DNA from: Planctomycetota bacterium
Lineage (GTDB): Bacteria; Planctomycetota; B15-G4; SIAN01
Length of the DNA stretch: 32,982 bases
Direction: 5' to 3'
Assembly: GCA_009691715.1 (NCBI GenBank)
Contig: SIAN01000037.1
Location: 1 to 32,982 of the forward strand
A model generated the notes under the pieces. It was given only the letters and a program-made list of their open reading frames with translations. It searched no databases and was not told the DNA's origin. Positions 8,319 through 17,514 of the stretch are shown here, piece by piece; the stretch's first letter is position 1; every line of letters starts with the position of its first letter. The translations under genes were made by a program, and so were the position numbers.

Positions 8319-8861
8319 TCACCTCAGCGGCGGCTTCCCGCGTGCGTTCCTTCGATCGTTCAGCTCCGCCAGCGCGGCCGGCTCGCGGTCAAGGAAGCGG
8401 ACGAATTGCGAGGTCGAAACGCCCAGCATCCGCGCCGCGGCGGGGACGTCGTCCTCGAGCTTCGCGAGCAGGTCGAGCGCCTCGGCCAGCAGCGCCGGGA
8501 AGTCGTCGTGCGTCGCGCTCACGATGATGCGGCTGCTGCGCAGGCGCGAGCGCCACAGTGCGCTCGGCTGGTAGGACACCGGTGCGGTCGCGGCATCCGA
8601 TGCCGGATCGCCCGCTGCGCTCGGCAACTCGACCCGATGCTGCAGTGCCAGGTTGATCCGCAGCCGGCGGATCGCCTCGACGCGATTCAGATCCTGGCTG
8701 CGCCGCTCGCCCGCCTGCGCGTGGATCCCGGTCGGCCGGTGGGCGAGTCGGACCATTGTGTCCGTCTTGTTGCGATGCTGTCCGCCCGGCCCCGACCCGC
8801 GCGTCGTCCGCAGCTCCACCTCCCGCATCAGCACGTCAACAGGCAGCGCGGCGGGGTGCAT
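8319..8861 (-). CDS. ArfB-like peptide chain release factor-like protein
   Basis: 180 residues from the ATG at 8861, chosen because the further upstream open frame is basic low-complexity sequence overlapping the divergent gene at 8951. The class I release-factor catalytic loop is present: GSGPGGQHRNK with GGQ at residues 26-28. No stop-codon-recognition domain (PxT or SPF region) is present. By family knowledge such proteins hydrolyse peptidyl-tRNA on stalled ribosomes. Unlike ArfB, the C-terminus is not a simple Lys/Arg tail but a helical segment ending in a helix-turn-helix-like stretch (AARMLGVSTSQFVRFL) followed by NDRRNARGKPPLR. That could bind RNA (inference). The gene is divergent from the plus-strand neighbour, with 89 bases between. 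No clear Shine-Dalgarno is visible. Confidence 0.88.
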   Translation of the reverse strand: MHPAALPVDVLMREVELRTTRGSGPGGQHRNKTDTMVRLAHRPTGIHAQAGERRSQDLNRVEAIRRLRINLALQHRVELPSAAGDPASDAATAPVSYQPSALWRSRLRSSRIIVSATHDDFPALLAEALDLLAKLEDDVPAAARMLGVSTSQFVRFLDREPAALAELNDRRNARGKPPLR

Positions 8862-8950
8862 GCCGCGGGATGGTAGCGCGCCCCCTGGTCGGCGGCCGAT
8901 GATGGAGCGAGCGGTCGCGCTTCGCGGTCGCTGGCTGTCGGAGCCTTCGT

Positions 8951-10933
8951 GTGCCGCGTTCGCGTCCGCATCACTGGTTCGCGTGCCTCGCCGTGCTCGG
9001 CGCGTCGACCTGGCAGCAGTCTCCGGTCGCACCGGCTTCGCCGACCACCGGATCCAGTTTCTCCACGTCCGCCCCGAATCTCCTCCTCATCACGCTCGAC
9101 ACTATGCGCGCCGATCGGATCGCGCCTTGGGGTGCGGGCGGGGTCGCGCCGACGCTCGATGCGTTGGCGGCGGAGAGCGTCGTGGCGGCGCGCGCCTATG
9201 CGCCGGCGCCGCTGACCTTCCCGTCGCATACGTCGATGCTGACCGGGCTTTATCCGTTTGCGCACGGCGTGCGCGACAACGACCTCTATCGGCTCGACGC
9301 GCGGGCGCCGACGGTGGCGAAGGCGCTGCAGAACGCCGGCTGGCGGACCGAGGCGATCGTCGCGGCGTCGGTGCTGCGTTCGGGCACCGGGCTCAGTCTC
9401 GGCTTCGAGCGCTACTCCGACACCGAGTTCAAGCGCGCCCGCAATCTTGCGGTCGAGACCGAGCGCACCGCCGAGCAGGTGAGCGATGAGGCGCTCGCGC
9501 GCCTCGCGCTGCCCGATCCGCGGCCCTGGTTCCTCTGGCTGCACTACTTCGACGCGCACGCGCCGTTTCGCGCGCCCGGCGGCCCGGCGCCGACCGCGCC
9601 GCTGACCGAGCAGTACGACGCCGAGGTGCGCCATCTCGATCAGCAGGTGGCCCGCGTGATCGCGGCGTTGCGGGAGACCGGCGCGCTCGAACGCACCTGG
9701 ATCGTCGTCTGCGCCGACCACGGCGAAGGGCTGCTGATCCAGCAGGAATCGGCGCACGCCTATCTGTGCGAGGAAGGGACGATGCGGGTGCCGCTGTTCG
9801 TGCGGCGGCCCGATGGCGCCTTGCGCGGGACGCTCACGACCCTGGCGAGCTGCGTCGATGTCGCGCCGACGCTACTGGCGCTGGCCGGCCTCGCGCCGGC
9901 GGCAGAGATCCACGGCCGCGATCTGCTCGCGGCGTTTGCGATGCAGGAAGCCGGTGGCACCGCGGCCGAAGCGCTGGCCGAGCGGGCGATCTGGTTCGAG
10001 TCGTGGGCCGGCTGGCATCAGTTCAAGTGGGCGCGCCTCGAAGGCGTCGTCGCCGGTCGCTTCAAGTACGTGAAGAACCTCGCCGACGAGCTGTTCGACC
10101 TCGAGGCGTCGCCGCTCGAGACCCGGAACTTGGCGACCGAGCGCGAGGAGGTCGTTCGCGCGATGCGCCATCGCTTCGAGGCGCTGCAGGCCGAGCCGAC
10201 GTTGCGCCTCGATTCGGCGACGGCGAGCCTCCCGCCCGAGGAGGTCGCACGGCTGCGCGAGCTCGGTTATCTGGCGCGGATGGTCGGCGACGACGAGGTG
10301 ACCGCGGAGAGCACGCTCGATCCGCGCGTCCACTACCAGAGCTGCGTCGATCTGCAGTTCGCGCTCGAGTCGGCGCAGGCGGGCAACGTCGATGTCGCGG
10401 TGCGCACGCTCGAGTCGCTGGTCGCGCGCTATCCGAAGAACCCGCTTTTCGGCGAGTTCCTCGGCAAGGTGCTGCTCAAAGCGGCCAACAAGGAGGCCGC
10501 CGCCCGCGCCTTCGCCGCCGCGCTCGCCGTCGATCCAGACCTCGTCTCGTCGGCCTTCTATCTCGGCTCGCTGATGCGCGAGTCCGGCCGCATCGGCGAA
10601 GCGCGTCGCCTGCTCGAAAAGGTCGTCGAGCTCTCCTCCGTCCACCTCGAAGCGTGGCTGCAACTGCGCGCCGTCCACGAAGTCGACAAGCGCTACGACC
10701 TCGTGCTCTTCGACACTTGCGAAGTGATCAGGCTCGCCGCTGCGATGCAGAACGACGACGGCGACGCACTGGCCAAGGCATCGCTCGACACGTGGCTGCA
10801 AAACGTGCTCGCGAAGAAGCTCGCCGGCGATCCGAAACTGCCCGAGTTGGTGGCGGAGGCGCGGCGGAGGCTCGGCGAGGGCGACCTACCGGCGCTGGCG
10901 ACGGCGCGCACGATCCTCGCGGCGGCGAAATGA
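8951..10933 (+). CDS. secreted sulfatase-fold protein fused to TPR repeats
   Basis: 660 residues. The start is a GTG at 8951 with CGGAG upstream; it gives a hydrophobic leader (WFACLAVLGAS) compatible with export. The alkaline-phosphatase-superfamily domain runs about residues 43-450: metal Asp D50 and D55 (LDTMRAD) and D256/H257 (ADHGEG). The nucleophile position in PLTFPSHTSMLTG is T89, not Cys or Ser, so formylglycine chemistry is not expected. From about 460 to the end are TPR-like helical pairs (AARAFAAALAVDPD, SAFYLGSLMRESGRIGEARRLL). TPRs usually bind partner proteins, so this may be an enzyme docked in a periplasmic complex (inference). It resembles the domain in the 3091-5133 gene but lacks its membrane segments. 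Confidence 0.88.
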   Translation: MPRSRPHHWFACLAVLGASTWQQSPVAPASPTTGSSFSTSAPNLLLITLDTMRADRIAPWGAGGVAPTLDALAAESVVAARAYAPAPLTFPSHTSMLTGLYPFAHGVRDNDLYRLDARAPTVAKALQNAGWRTEAIVAASVLRSGTGLSLGFERYSDTEFKRARNLAVETERTAEQVSDEALARLALPDPRPWFLWLHYFDAHAPFRAPGGPAPTAPLTEQYDAEVRHLDQQVARVIAALRETGALERTWIVVCADHGEGLLIQQESAHAYLCEEGTMRVPLFVRRPDGALRGTLTTLASCVDVAPTLLALAGLAPAAEIHGRDLLAAFAMQEAGGTAAEALAERAIWFESWAGWHQFKWARLEGVVAGRFKYVKNLADELFDLEASPLETRNLATEREEVVRAMRHRFEALQAEPTLRLDSATASLPPEEVARLRELGYLARMVGDDEVTAESTLDPRVHYQSCVDLQFALESAQAGNVDVAVRTLESLVARYPKNPLFGEFLGKVLLKAANKEAAARAFAAALAVDPDLVSSAFYLGSLMRESGRIGEARRLLEKVVELSSVHLEAWLQLRAVHEVDKRYDLVLFDTCEVIRLAAAMQNDDGDALAKASLDTWLQNVLAKKLAGDPKLPELVAEARRRLGEGDLPALATARTILAAAK

Positions 10934-10992
10934 GGGGCCACGATCGCGCCGTGGATGCACGCTAACGACGCAGCCGGACGCGAGCGGCACGG

Positions 10993-11553
10993 ATGACGAC
11001 ACGCACGCTGCGCGGCGGCGGCGTCGCCGACGACGGCGAGTTCGATCGCGCCTTCGGGGCGTCCCTCACCGCCGCCGAGCGGATGACCGAGATTTGGCGC
11101 CTCAGCGAGGAGCTTTATGCCATCGCCGGGACCGCTCCCGCTGAACCGGGACTTCGCCGATCTGTTGCGCGAGTTGTGCGCCGCGAAGACCAGGTTCCTG
11201 GTCGTCGGGGCGTGCGCGCTGTCCGTGCACGCCGAACCGCGCGCGACCGAGCACTGGAGCGATTCGGCGCTGCGCCTGGGCACCTCTCCATCAGCGACCT
11301 GGCACGGGAAGGCACCGTGTTCCAGATCGGAATCGCCCCTCGCCGCATCGACCTCCTCACCTCGATCACTGGCGTGAAGTTCGAGCGAGCGTGGCGCGAT
11401 CGTGTCCGAGTTTGTTTCGGGGTGATCGAGGTGCCGGTCATCGGTCGTGCCGCGCTGATCCGCAACAAGCTGGCGACCGCGAGGCCGAAGGATCTCGTCG
11501 ATGTCGTCGAACTTCGTCGCCGGCGACGTCGTCGTGGTCGCCAGCGTTCGTAA
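10993..11553 (+). pseudogene. decayed nucleotidyltransferase with its small upstream partner
   Basis: Two frames carry parts of a familiar pair. The frame opening at the ATG at 10993 starts like the small partner protein (DDGEFDRAFGASLTAAERM). The second frame opens at the ATG at 11117 and reads like the N-terminus of the linked nucleotidyltransferase (NRDFADLLREL, RFLVVGACALSVHAEPRAT). After about 11245 the similarity jumps back to the first frame (ERFGAAPGHL, GTVFQIGIAPRRIDLLTSI, VIGRAALIRNK, ARPKDLVDV) until the TAA at 11551. The segment expected after RAT, containing the D-x-D catalytic motif, is missing. An out-of-frame deletion of perhaps 60-80 bases is the simplest explanation, so catalysis is lost. 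Intact pairs of this kind are often discussed as toxin-antitoxin-like modules. Recognition is from memory of the family. Confidence 0.65.
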
Positions 11554-11667
11554 CGCCTGCCGGCTGAGTACTGACGCCGTGCCGATCGCGGCGCGCTCGT
11601 TACGATCGGCGCCCCTTTCACGCGCCAGCCCTGTGCCGCGCGACCTCCTCCGAACGGACCGCACTCC

Positions 11668-14577
11668 ATGCACTCGTTCCTTCCCGCCGCGTGCACCTCG
11701 TTCGCGCTGCTCGCCCTAGTCCCCTCGATCCCCGCGCAGGTTCCCGCGGCGCCTGCGGCTCCCACTGGTTCCGTCCACTTGCGTGCTTGGGAGCACGAGA
11801 CCTCCGACATCCCGGTCGATCCGCGGATTCACTTCGGTGCGCTGCCGTCTGGCTTGCGCTACGCGTGGATGGAGAACGGCGAGCCGGAGCAGCGCGTTTA
11901 TTTGCGACTCCATGTCGACGTGGGCAGCTTCGCCGAGAGCGACAGCGAAGTCGGGATGGCGCACTTCCTCGAGCACATGGCGTTCAACGGCTCGAAGCAC
12001 TTCCCGCCGGGGACGCTGGTCGAGTGGCTGCAGAAGCATGGGCTTGGCTTCGGTGGCGACACCAATGCGATGACCGACTTCTCGCAGACGGTCTATCAGC
12101 TCGATCTGCCGACCAACGACGAGGTGATGTTGAGCGACGGTCTGCGGGTGATGCGCGACGTGGTCGACGGGCTGCTGCTGCAGGACACCGAGATCAACGC
12201 GGAAAAGGGGGTCATCGACGGCGAGGAGCGGGAGCGCGAGTCGGCGCAGTTCCGGGCGATGCGCCACGCGATGGAGGTGCTCTTCGCTGGCACGCGCGTG
12301 CCGCAGCGCATGCCGATCGGCACCAAGGCGGCGCGCGACGCGTTCGACTCGAAGGCGATGCGCGCGTTCTGGGAGCGCTGGTATCGGCCCGATCAGTGCA
12401 CGTTGCTGCTGGTCGGCGATCTGCGCGGCCGCGACCCGGTGCCGGCCATTACGGCGGCGTTCGGCGATCTGGCGCTGCCGACGACGCCGCGTCCGGTGCA
12501 GCCGCCGATCGGCACGCCGAAGCTGGCGCAGCGCGCGTTCGCGGTGTTCGACCGCGAGATTCCGAGCGTGACGTTCCACGTGCAGCTGTTGCGCCCCCAC
12601 GTGGAACAGCCCGACACCAAGGCGACCCGGATCGCCGACCTCGCGCTCGATTACGCCCGAGCGATGGTCAACCTGCGCTTCTCCGAGCTGCTGAGAAATG
12701 CGGGCACGCCGTTCCTCGGTGCGCAGCTCGGCGAAGGCGGCGGAATGGAGGTGTGGGACGGTGAGACGCTACTCGTTGCGTGTGTCCCCGATCGCTGGCA
12801 GGCGGCGTTGATGACCGCGCAGGCCGAGCTGCGCAGAGCGCTCCAGCACGGCTTCACTGCGGCCGAGCTCGACGAGGTGCGTGCCGACTCACTGCTGGCT
12901 CTCGACGAGGCCCTGAAGCAGGAGGCGACGCAGGACAGCGACGCGTTCATCGAGGAGTTGCTGGCTTGCTGTGAAGTGCACGGCGTGCCGACCGACGCGG
13001 CGACGGAGAAGACGCTCTTCGACGCGCCGACGCGAGCGCTCACGGTGGAGGCGTGCCATCGCGCGCTGACGAAGGCGTGGAGCGACGGGCAACTGGTGGT
13101 GAGTGCCGTCGGCGGCCTCGATCTCGGCGCCGATGCCGAAAAGACGCTGCTGGCGGCGTGGGAGGCCGGGCAGAAGGCGGAGGTCGTGGCGGCGGCGAAG
13201 GTCGAGGCTGGCGCATTCGCCTACGGCTCCGACCCGGAGAAGGCGGGCAGCGTCGCCGCGCGTGCGACCGACGCCGAGTTCAGCTTCGAGGACGTGACCT
13301 TCGCCAACGGCGTACGCCTGCTGCTGAAGAAGACCGATTTCGAGGAGCGGCAGATCGTGCTGCGCGTGCTGGTCGGCGAAGGCACGCTCTCGCTCGATCC
13401 AACCGACACTCCGCTCCGGCTCTTTGCCCAGCAAACGTTCCTCGGCGGTGGCCTCGGGCGCCACAGCTCGGACGATCTGCGCCGGCTGACGGCCGGCAAG
13501 CAGGTCGGCGTGCAGTTCGGCGCGCTCGAAGATGCCTTCGTGCTGGTCGGCGCGACCGCGGCCGAGGATCTGCAGATGGAGTGCGAGCTTGCCTGCGCCT
13601 ACCTGACCGACCCGGGCCTGCGCGAGGAGGGTGCGACGCAGTTCCGTCGCGCGCTGGCGCAGATCTACGAACAGCAGAAGCACGCGCATGGCGGCCCGAT
13701 CGCGATGCAGTTCATGCCGCGCCTCTACGGCGACGACCCGCGCGTGCAGTTCCCGCCGCTTGAAGTCGAGCAGGCGATCACGATGGAGCAGATCGGGTCG
13801 TGGCTGCGCGGCGCGTTCGCGACGGCGCCGATCACGATCGTGCTGGCGGGCGACTTCGACGTCGAGGCCGGCATCGCGGCGATCGCGCGGACGTTCGGGG
13901 CGCTGCCGCAGCGGCGCGCACGAATCGCCTTCGACGAGCGGCGCGTGTTCCCGCCGATGACGGCCGGCCTGAAGGAGGCCTATTCGATCGACACCAACGT
14001 GCAGAAGGCGTTGGTGCTGGTGCAGTGGGCGACGACCGATGGTCGGGTGGCGGCGACGCGGCGCGCGCTCAACTACCTCGCCGATGTCGTGAACGACCGG
14101 CTGCGTCTCGAGATCCGGGAGAAGCTCGGCGCCTCCTACAGCCCGCGCGCGAGCCAGAGCGCCAGCATGGTCTATCCCGGCAACGGCAACCTCGCGATGC
14201 AGGCGATGACCGAGCCAGGCGAGGCGGCGCGCCTTGCCGACGCGCTCCTAGCGGTCGCAACCAAACTCGTCGACGGCGGCGTGACTGACGACGAGGTCGA
14301 TCGGCTGCGGCCCGAAATCCTGGCGCGCCTGCGCGACCAGCAGCGGATGAACCCGTTCTGGGCCGACGTGCTCGGCGGCTTCCACACCGGACGCAAAGTG
14401 CAGGAGGAGTTGCGCACGCTGGTGTCGACCAGCGAGACGATGACCGCGACGACCCTCTCCGCGCTGGCGAAGCAGTACCTGAAGCCGGAGTTGGCGTCGA
14501 TCGCCATCGTGCAGCCGAAGGGCGCGGCAGATGGCGCAGCGGGAAAGGGCGCGAGCGGTGGGTCGGGCGGCGAGTGA
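11668..14577 (+). CDS. M16 family zinc metallopeptidase (pitrilysin-like, two-domain)
   Basis: 969 residues from the ATG at 11668, giving a clear signal peptide (FALLALVPSIPAQ), so it acts in the periplasm or outside. The inverted zinc motif HFLEH has H99, E102 and H103, and the third ligand is E179 in AEKGVIDGE, 76 residues after H103, the standard M16 spacing. The first half holds the active domain; a second M16-like half starts near 540 and carries the conserved EKLGASYSPRAS stretch (Arg/Tyr pair) near 820. Length matches fused M16 peptidases that degrade short, unfolded peptides in a closed clam-shell chamber. It is flanked by the decayed nucleotidyltransferase upstream and, after 54 bases, the CRTAC1 gene. 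All key residues are present, so it should be active. Confidence 0.95.
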   Translation: MHSFLPAACTSFALLALVPSIPAQVPAAPAAPTGSVHLRAWEHETSDIPVDPRIHFGALPSGLRYAWMENGEPEQRVYLRLHVDVGSFAESDSEVGMAHFLEHMAFNGSKHFPPGTLVEWLQKHGLGFGGDTNAMTDFSQTVYQLDLPTNDEVMLSDGLRVMRDVVDGLLLQDTEINAEKGVIDGEERERESAQFRAMRHAMEVLFAGTRVPQRMPIGTKAARDAFDSKAMRAFWERWYRPDQCTLLLVGDLRGRDPVPAITAAFGDLALPTTPRPVQPPIGTPKLAQRAFAVFDREIPSVTFHVQLLRPHVEQPDTKATRIADLALDYARAMVNLRFSELLRNAGTPFLGAQLGEGGGMEVWDGETLLVACVPDRWQAALMTAQAELRRALQHGFTAAELDEVRADSLLALDEALKQEATQDSDAFIEELLACCEVHGVPTDAATEKTLFDAPTRALTVEACHRALTKAWSDGQLVVSAVGGLDLGADAEKTLLAAWEAGQKAEVVAAAKVEAGAFAYGSDPEKAGSVAARATDAEFSFEDVTFANGVRLLLKKTDFEERQIVLRVLVGEGTLSLDPTDTPLRLFAQQTFLGGGLGRHSSDDLRRLTAGKQVGVQFGALEDAFVLVGATAAEDLQMECELACAYLTDPGLREEGATQFRRALAQIYEQQKHAHGGPIAMQFMPRLYGDDPRVQFPPLEVEQAITMEQIGSWLRGAFATAPITIVLAGDFDVEAGIAAIARTFGALPQRRARIAFDERRVFPPMTAGLKEAYSIDTNVQKALVLVQWATTDGRVAATRRALNYLADVVNDRLRLEIREKLGASYSPRASQSASMVYPGNGNLAMQAMTEPGEAARLADALLAVATKLVDGGVTDDEVDRLRPEILARLRDQQRMNPFWADVLGGFHTGRKVQEELRTLVSTSETMTATTLSALAKQYLKPELASIAIVQPKGAADGAAGKGASGGSGGE

Positions 14578-14631
14578 GGCGCGCCTGTTCGAGGGCTTCC
14601 GCGCGACCGCGCCGCCGCCGATAGTGGTGGC

Positions 14632-16452
14632 GTGAACCCGCGACAAGAAAGCCATTGCCGGTCGAAACCCGCCGCGAAGAGAGCGACGCGGGCGCGGGGT
14701 CTGCGCGGTGGCGTTTTCGTCGCCACTGCGACCGTGGGCAGCGCGTTGATCGGCTGCAGCGACGAACTGACGCCGAAGCAGGTTTCCGAAACGCTGCGGC
14801 CAGTGGCGGCGCCAGCGCCAGCGTTCGATGCTGCGCCCGCGCCGCGCGGTGTCTGGTACGAAGCGCCGCGATCCGATGACCCGGCGTTTCCGATCGTCTC
14901 GGGGCGCCTGCGCGACGATGCGCAGTGGTTGCTCGAGACCAACGGCAGCGGCGTCGCGCTGATCGACTACGACCGCGATCGCGACCTCGACCTGTTCATC
15001 CCGATGGGGCGCAACCCGTTCGCGAACCCGCCGCAGGGGAGCGATCGATTGCTTGCGAATCGCGGCGACGGGACGTTCGAGGACGTGAGCGACGCGGCGG
15101 GTGTCGGCGACGACGGCTGGAGTTTCGGCTGCGCGGTCGGCGACTACGACAACGACGGCTTCGACGATCTGTTCGTCTGCAACTGGGGCTCCGACCGACT
15201 GCTGCGCAACCGCGGCGACGGCACGTTCGAGGACGCGACCGCGAAGGCGGGCGTCGCCGACGACGACTGGAGCACCTGCGCGGCATTCGGCGATCCCGAC
15301 CAGGACGGCGACCTCGACCTCTACGTGACGCGCTACTTCCACTTCGACATCGCCGCGCCTCCCAACGGCGGGAAACTCTGCAAGTTCGGCGCGATCGAGG
15401 CGCCGTGCGGCCCGCAGTGGGAGCCGGCGGTGCCCGATCTGCTGTGGCGCAACGACGGCAACGGCCGCTTCACCGATGTCTCGGTCGAGTCGGGCATCCA
15501 CGCCGTGCGCGCGAGCTACGGCTTCGGCGTGACCTTCTGCGACGCCGACGGGGATGGCTGGCTTGACCTGTTTGTCGGCAACGACAGCCTGCCGAACTTC
15601 CTGTTCCGCAACTTGGGCGGCCTGAAGTTCGAGGAGGTCGGCGTGATGAGCGGCGTCTCCGCCAACCTCGACGGCAAGGACCAGGCGTGCATGGGGGTCG
15701 ACGTCGCCGACTTCGATGACGACGGCGACGAGGACCTGGTCGTCAGCAACTTCTCGAACGACTACAACTCCATCTATCGCAACGCCGGCGGGCTGGTCTT
15801 CGACGACGTGACCCGCGCGATCGGTCTGGCGGAAGCGTCGTGGTGGACGCTCGGCTGGGGCATCCGCTTCTACGACGCCGACTGCGACAGCGATCTCGAT
15901 CTGTTCGTCGCGAACGGCCACGTCTATCCCCATCCCGAACGCGGCTCGTCGATAACGTGGGCGCAGCAGAACCAGCTCTACTTGCAGCAGGACGGACGAT
16001 TCGAGCTGGTCTCCGATCAAGCGGGACCGGGCCTCGCGTTGGTGAAACCGAGCCGCGGCGTCGGCGTCGGCGACCTTGACGGCAACGGCTGGCTCGATCT
16101 GGTCGTGGCGGAGGTTGAGGGACCGCCCTCGATCCTGCGCGCGGTGCCACAGCCCGACGTCCATCGCCTGCTGGTCGAGCTCGTTCCCGGCGCCGATCAC
16201 CGACCGGTCGATCACGCGCTGGTCACCGTGCGGACGACCGGCACGCAGCGGCGCCGCATGAACCGCGGCGGGTCGTACGCCTCCTCGAACGACCCGCGCG
16301 TGCACTTCGGGCTCGGCGCGGCGACCAAGGTCGAAGAGCTGATCGTTCGCTGGACCGATGGCAGCGAGGTGCGCTACGCCGATCTGCCGGCCGACAAGTT
16401 GATCCGGATCGAGCGCGGCGGTGGCTTGCCAGCCGTGGAGTCGCTGCGATGA
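14632..16452 (+). CDS. CRTAC1 family lipoprotein with FG-GAP/VCBS repeats and ASPIC/UnbV C-terminus
   Basis: 606 residues from the GTG at 14632. A basic N-terminus and hydrophobic stretch end in a lipobox L-I-G-C with Cys42, so a membrane-anchored lipoprotein is likely. Seven calcium-binding-style repeats are visible (for example DYDRDRDLDLFI, DYDNDGFDDLFV, DADGDGWLDLFV, DLDGNGWLDLVV), predicting a seven-bladed beta-propeller. The C-terminal 80 residues match the ASPIC/UnbV module (DPRVHFGLG, VEELIVRWTDGS). Such proteins are numerous in Planctomycetota and are thought to bind ligands or partners; no enzymatic role is established. The stop overlaps the TPR gene (ATGA), a pairing often seen for this family, which suggests the two proteins function together at the cell surface. 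Confidence 0.92.
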   Translation: MNPRQESHCRSKPAAKRATRARGLRGGVFVATATVGSALIGCSDELTPKQVSETLRPVAAPAPAFDAAPAPRGVWYEAPRSDDPAFPIVSGRLRDDAQWLLETNGSGVALIDYDRDRDLDLFIPMGRNPFANPPQGSDRLLANRGDGTFEDVSDAAGVGDDGWSFGCAVGDYDNDGFDDLFVCNWGSDRLLRNRGDGTFEDATAKAGVADDDWSTCAAFGDPDQDGDLDLYVTRYFHFDIAAPPNGGKLCKFGAIEAPCGPQWEPAVPDLLWRNDGNGRFTDVSVESGIHAVRASYGFGVTFCDADGDGWLDLFVGNDSLPNFLFRNLGGLKFEEVGVMSGVSANLDGKDQACMGVDVADFDDDGDEDLVVSNFSNDYNSIYRNAGGLVFDDVTRAIGLAEASWWTLGWGIRFYDADCDSDLDLFVANGHVYPHPERGSSITWAQQNQLYLQQDGRFELVSDQAGPGLALVKPSRGVGVGDLDGNGWLDLVVAEVEGPPSILRAVPQPDVHRLLVELVPGADHRPVDHALVTVRTTGTQRRRMNRGGSYASSNDPRVHFGLGAATKVEELIVRWTDGSEVRYADLPADKLIRIERGGGLPAVESLR

Positions 16453-17489
16453 GCCGCAAGTTGGCGTCCCGCGCGATCGCGGCGCTGCGTGCGGCAGCGT
16501 GCGCGCTCGCGCTTTTGGACGCGGCAGGCGCGGCGCCCTCCATCCAGCAGGACCCCGGCGACGCTGCGTTCGTCGAAAGCGCGCTCGACGGTCTTCGCCG
16601 TGGCGACGTGGTCGACGCCAATCTCGCCACGTTGCGCGATGCGATCGAACGCTCGAAGGACCCGGGTGCGCTCGCGAAGCAGATCGGCGGGCGGCTGCTG
16701 CTGGAGGGCCGCTACACGCTGGCGGCCGATTTCCTCGCCGTGGCGCGCGCGCGTTTGCCGGCCGACGGCAACGTCGCTTCCCAGCTCGGCAAGGCGCACG
16801 CGCTGCTGCAGCATTTCGATGAGGCGGTGGCGCATTTGTCGGCGGCCGACCAGTTGTTGCCTGCAGGACCCCATCCGATCGTGAAGCAGTTCCTGGCGAC
16901 GGCGCTCGCCGGTCAGCAACGCTTCGATGATGCGGTCGCGATGGCGGAGCGCGCGATTGCAGACGCCCAGACGTTCAATGCGGCGCTGCCGCCGGGGCGA
17001 CCGCCGCTGTCGCTGGTCGAATACGAGCTGGCTTTGGCCGATGTCCACTACATCGCGGTCCGCTTCGAGCGGGCGCTGCGGGTGCTGGACCGGGTCGCAG
17101 CGCTGTCGCCGGCTCCCGACGAGGCGGCGAAGGCGGCGCTGCTGCGGGCGAAGATCCTCGACTCGCGTGCCGACGAGGCGGGCGCTCTGGCGGCGTTCGC
17201 GGCGGCACGCGCGGCGGCGCCGAAGAGCGCGGAAGCGTGCTACGAAAGTGCGGCGTTCCTGCTGCGGCGCCAGCGCCATGCCGAGGCCAAGCCGTTCCTT
17301 GAACAGACCGTCGCCCTCGATCCGCAGCACGAGGGCGCGTGGTTCAGTCTCGCTCGTGTCCTGACGCGCGTCGGCGATGCCGCTGGCGGCAAGGCCGCGT
17401 CACAGCGCTATCGGGTGCTGCATGACGCGAAGAGCGCCGACGATCTGCGCTTCACTGAACTGAGCCGCGCGCTGGCGGAGAAGAAGTAG
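16449..17489 (+). CDS. secreted TPR-repeat protein
   Basis: 346 residues. The ATG at 16449 overlaps the TGA of the CRTAC1 gene, so translation is coupled. A signal peptide is likely (ALRAAACALALLDAAGAAP). The rest is helical with several TPR-like pairs (LLLEGRYTLAADFLAVARARLP, ASQLGKAHALLQHFDEAVAHL, FLATALAGQQRFDDAVAMAERAI, AAFLLRRQRHAEAKPFLEQTVAL). TPR arrays are protein-binding scaffolds; the overlap with the propeller lipoprotein suggests a direct partnership (inference). It ends in a Lys-Lys-TAG. A weak hairpin (GCCGC 17489-17493, GCGGC 17499-17503) sits right at the stop between this gene and the convergent permease gene. Confidence 0.88.
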   Translation: MSRKLASRAIAALRAAACALALLDAAGAAPSIQQDPGDAAFVESALDGLRRGDVVDANLATLRDAIERSKDPGALAKQIGGRLLLEGRYTLAADFLAVARARLPADGNVASQLGKAHALLQHFDEAVAHLSAADQLLPAGPHPIVKQFLATALAGQQRFDDAVAMAERAIADAQTFNAALPPGRPPLSLVEYELALADVHYIAVRFERALRVLDRVAALSPAPDEAAKAALLRAKILDSRADEAGALAAFAAARAAAPKSAEACYESAAFLLRRQRHAEAKPFLEQTVALDPQHEGAWFSLARVLTRVGDAAGGKAASQRYRVLHDAKSADDLRFTELSRALAEKK

Positions 17490-17514
17490 CCGCGGGAAGC
17501 GGCGCGCCACGGCC

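Noticed and set aside
14248..16305. 685-codon minus-strand open frame over the CRTAC1 and M16 genes
   Set aside because: Antisense shadow created by high third-position GC; the plus strand has seven propeller repeats and a lipobox.
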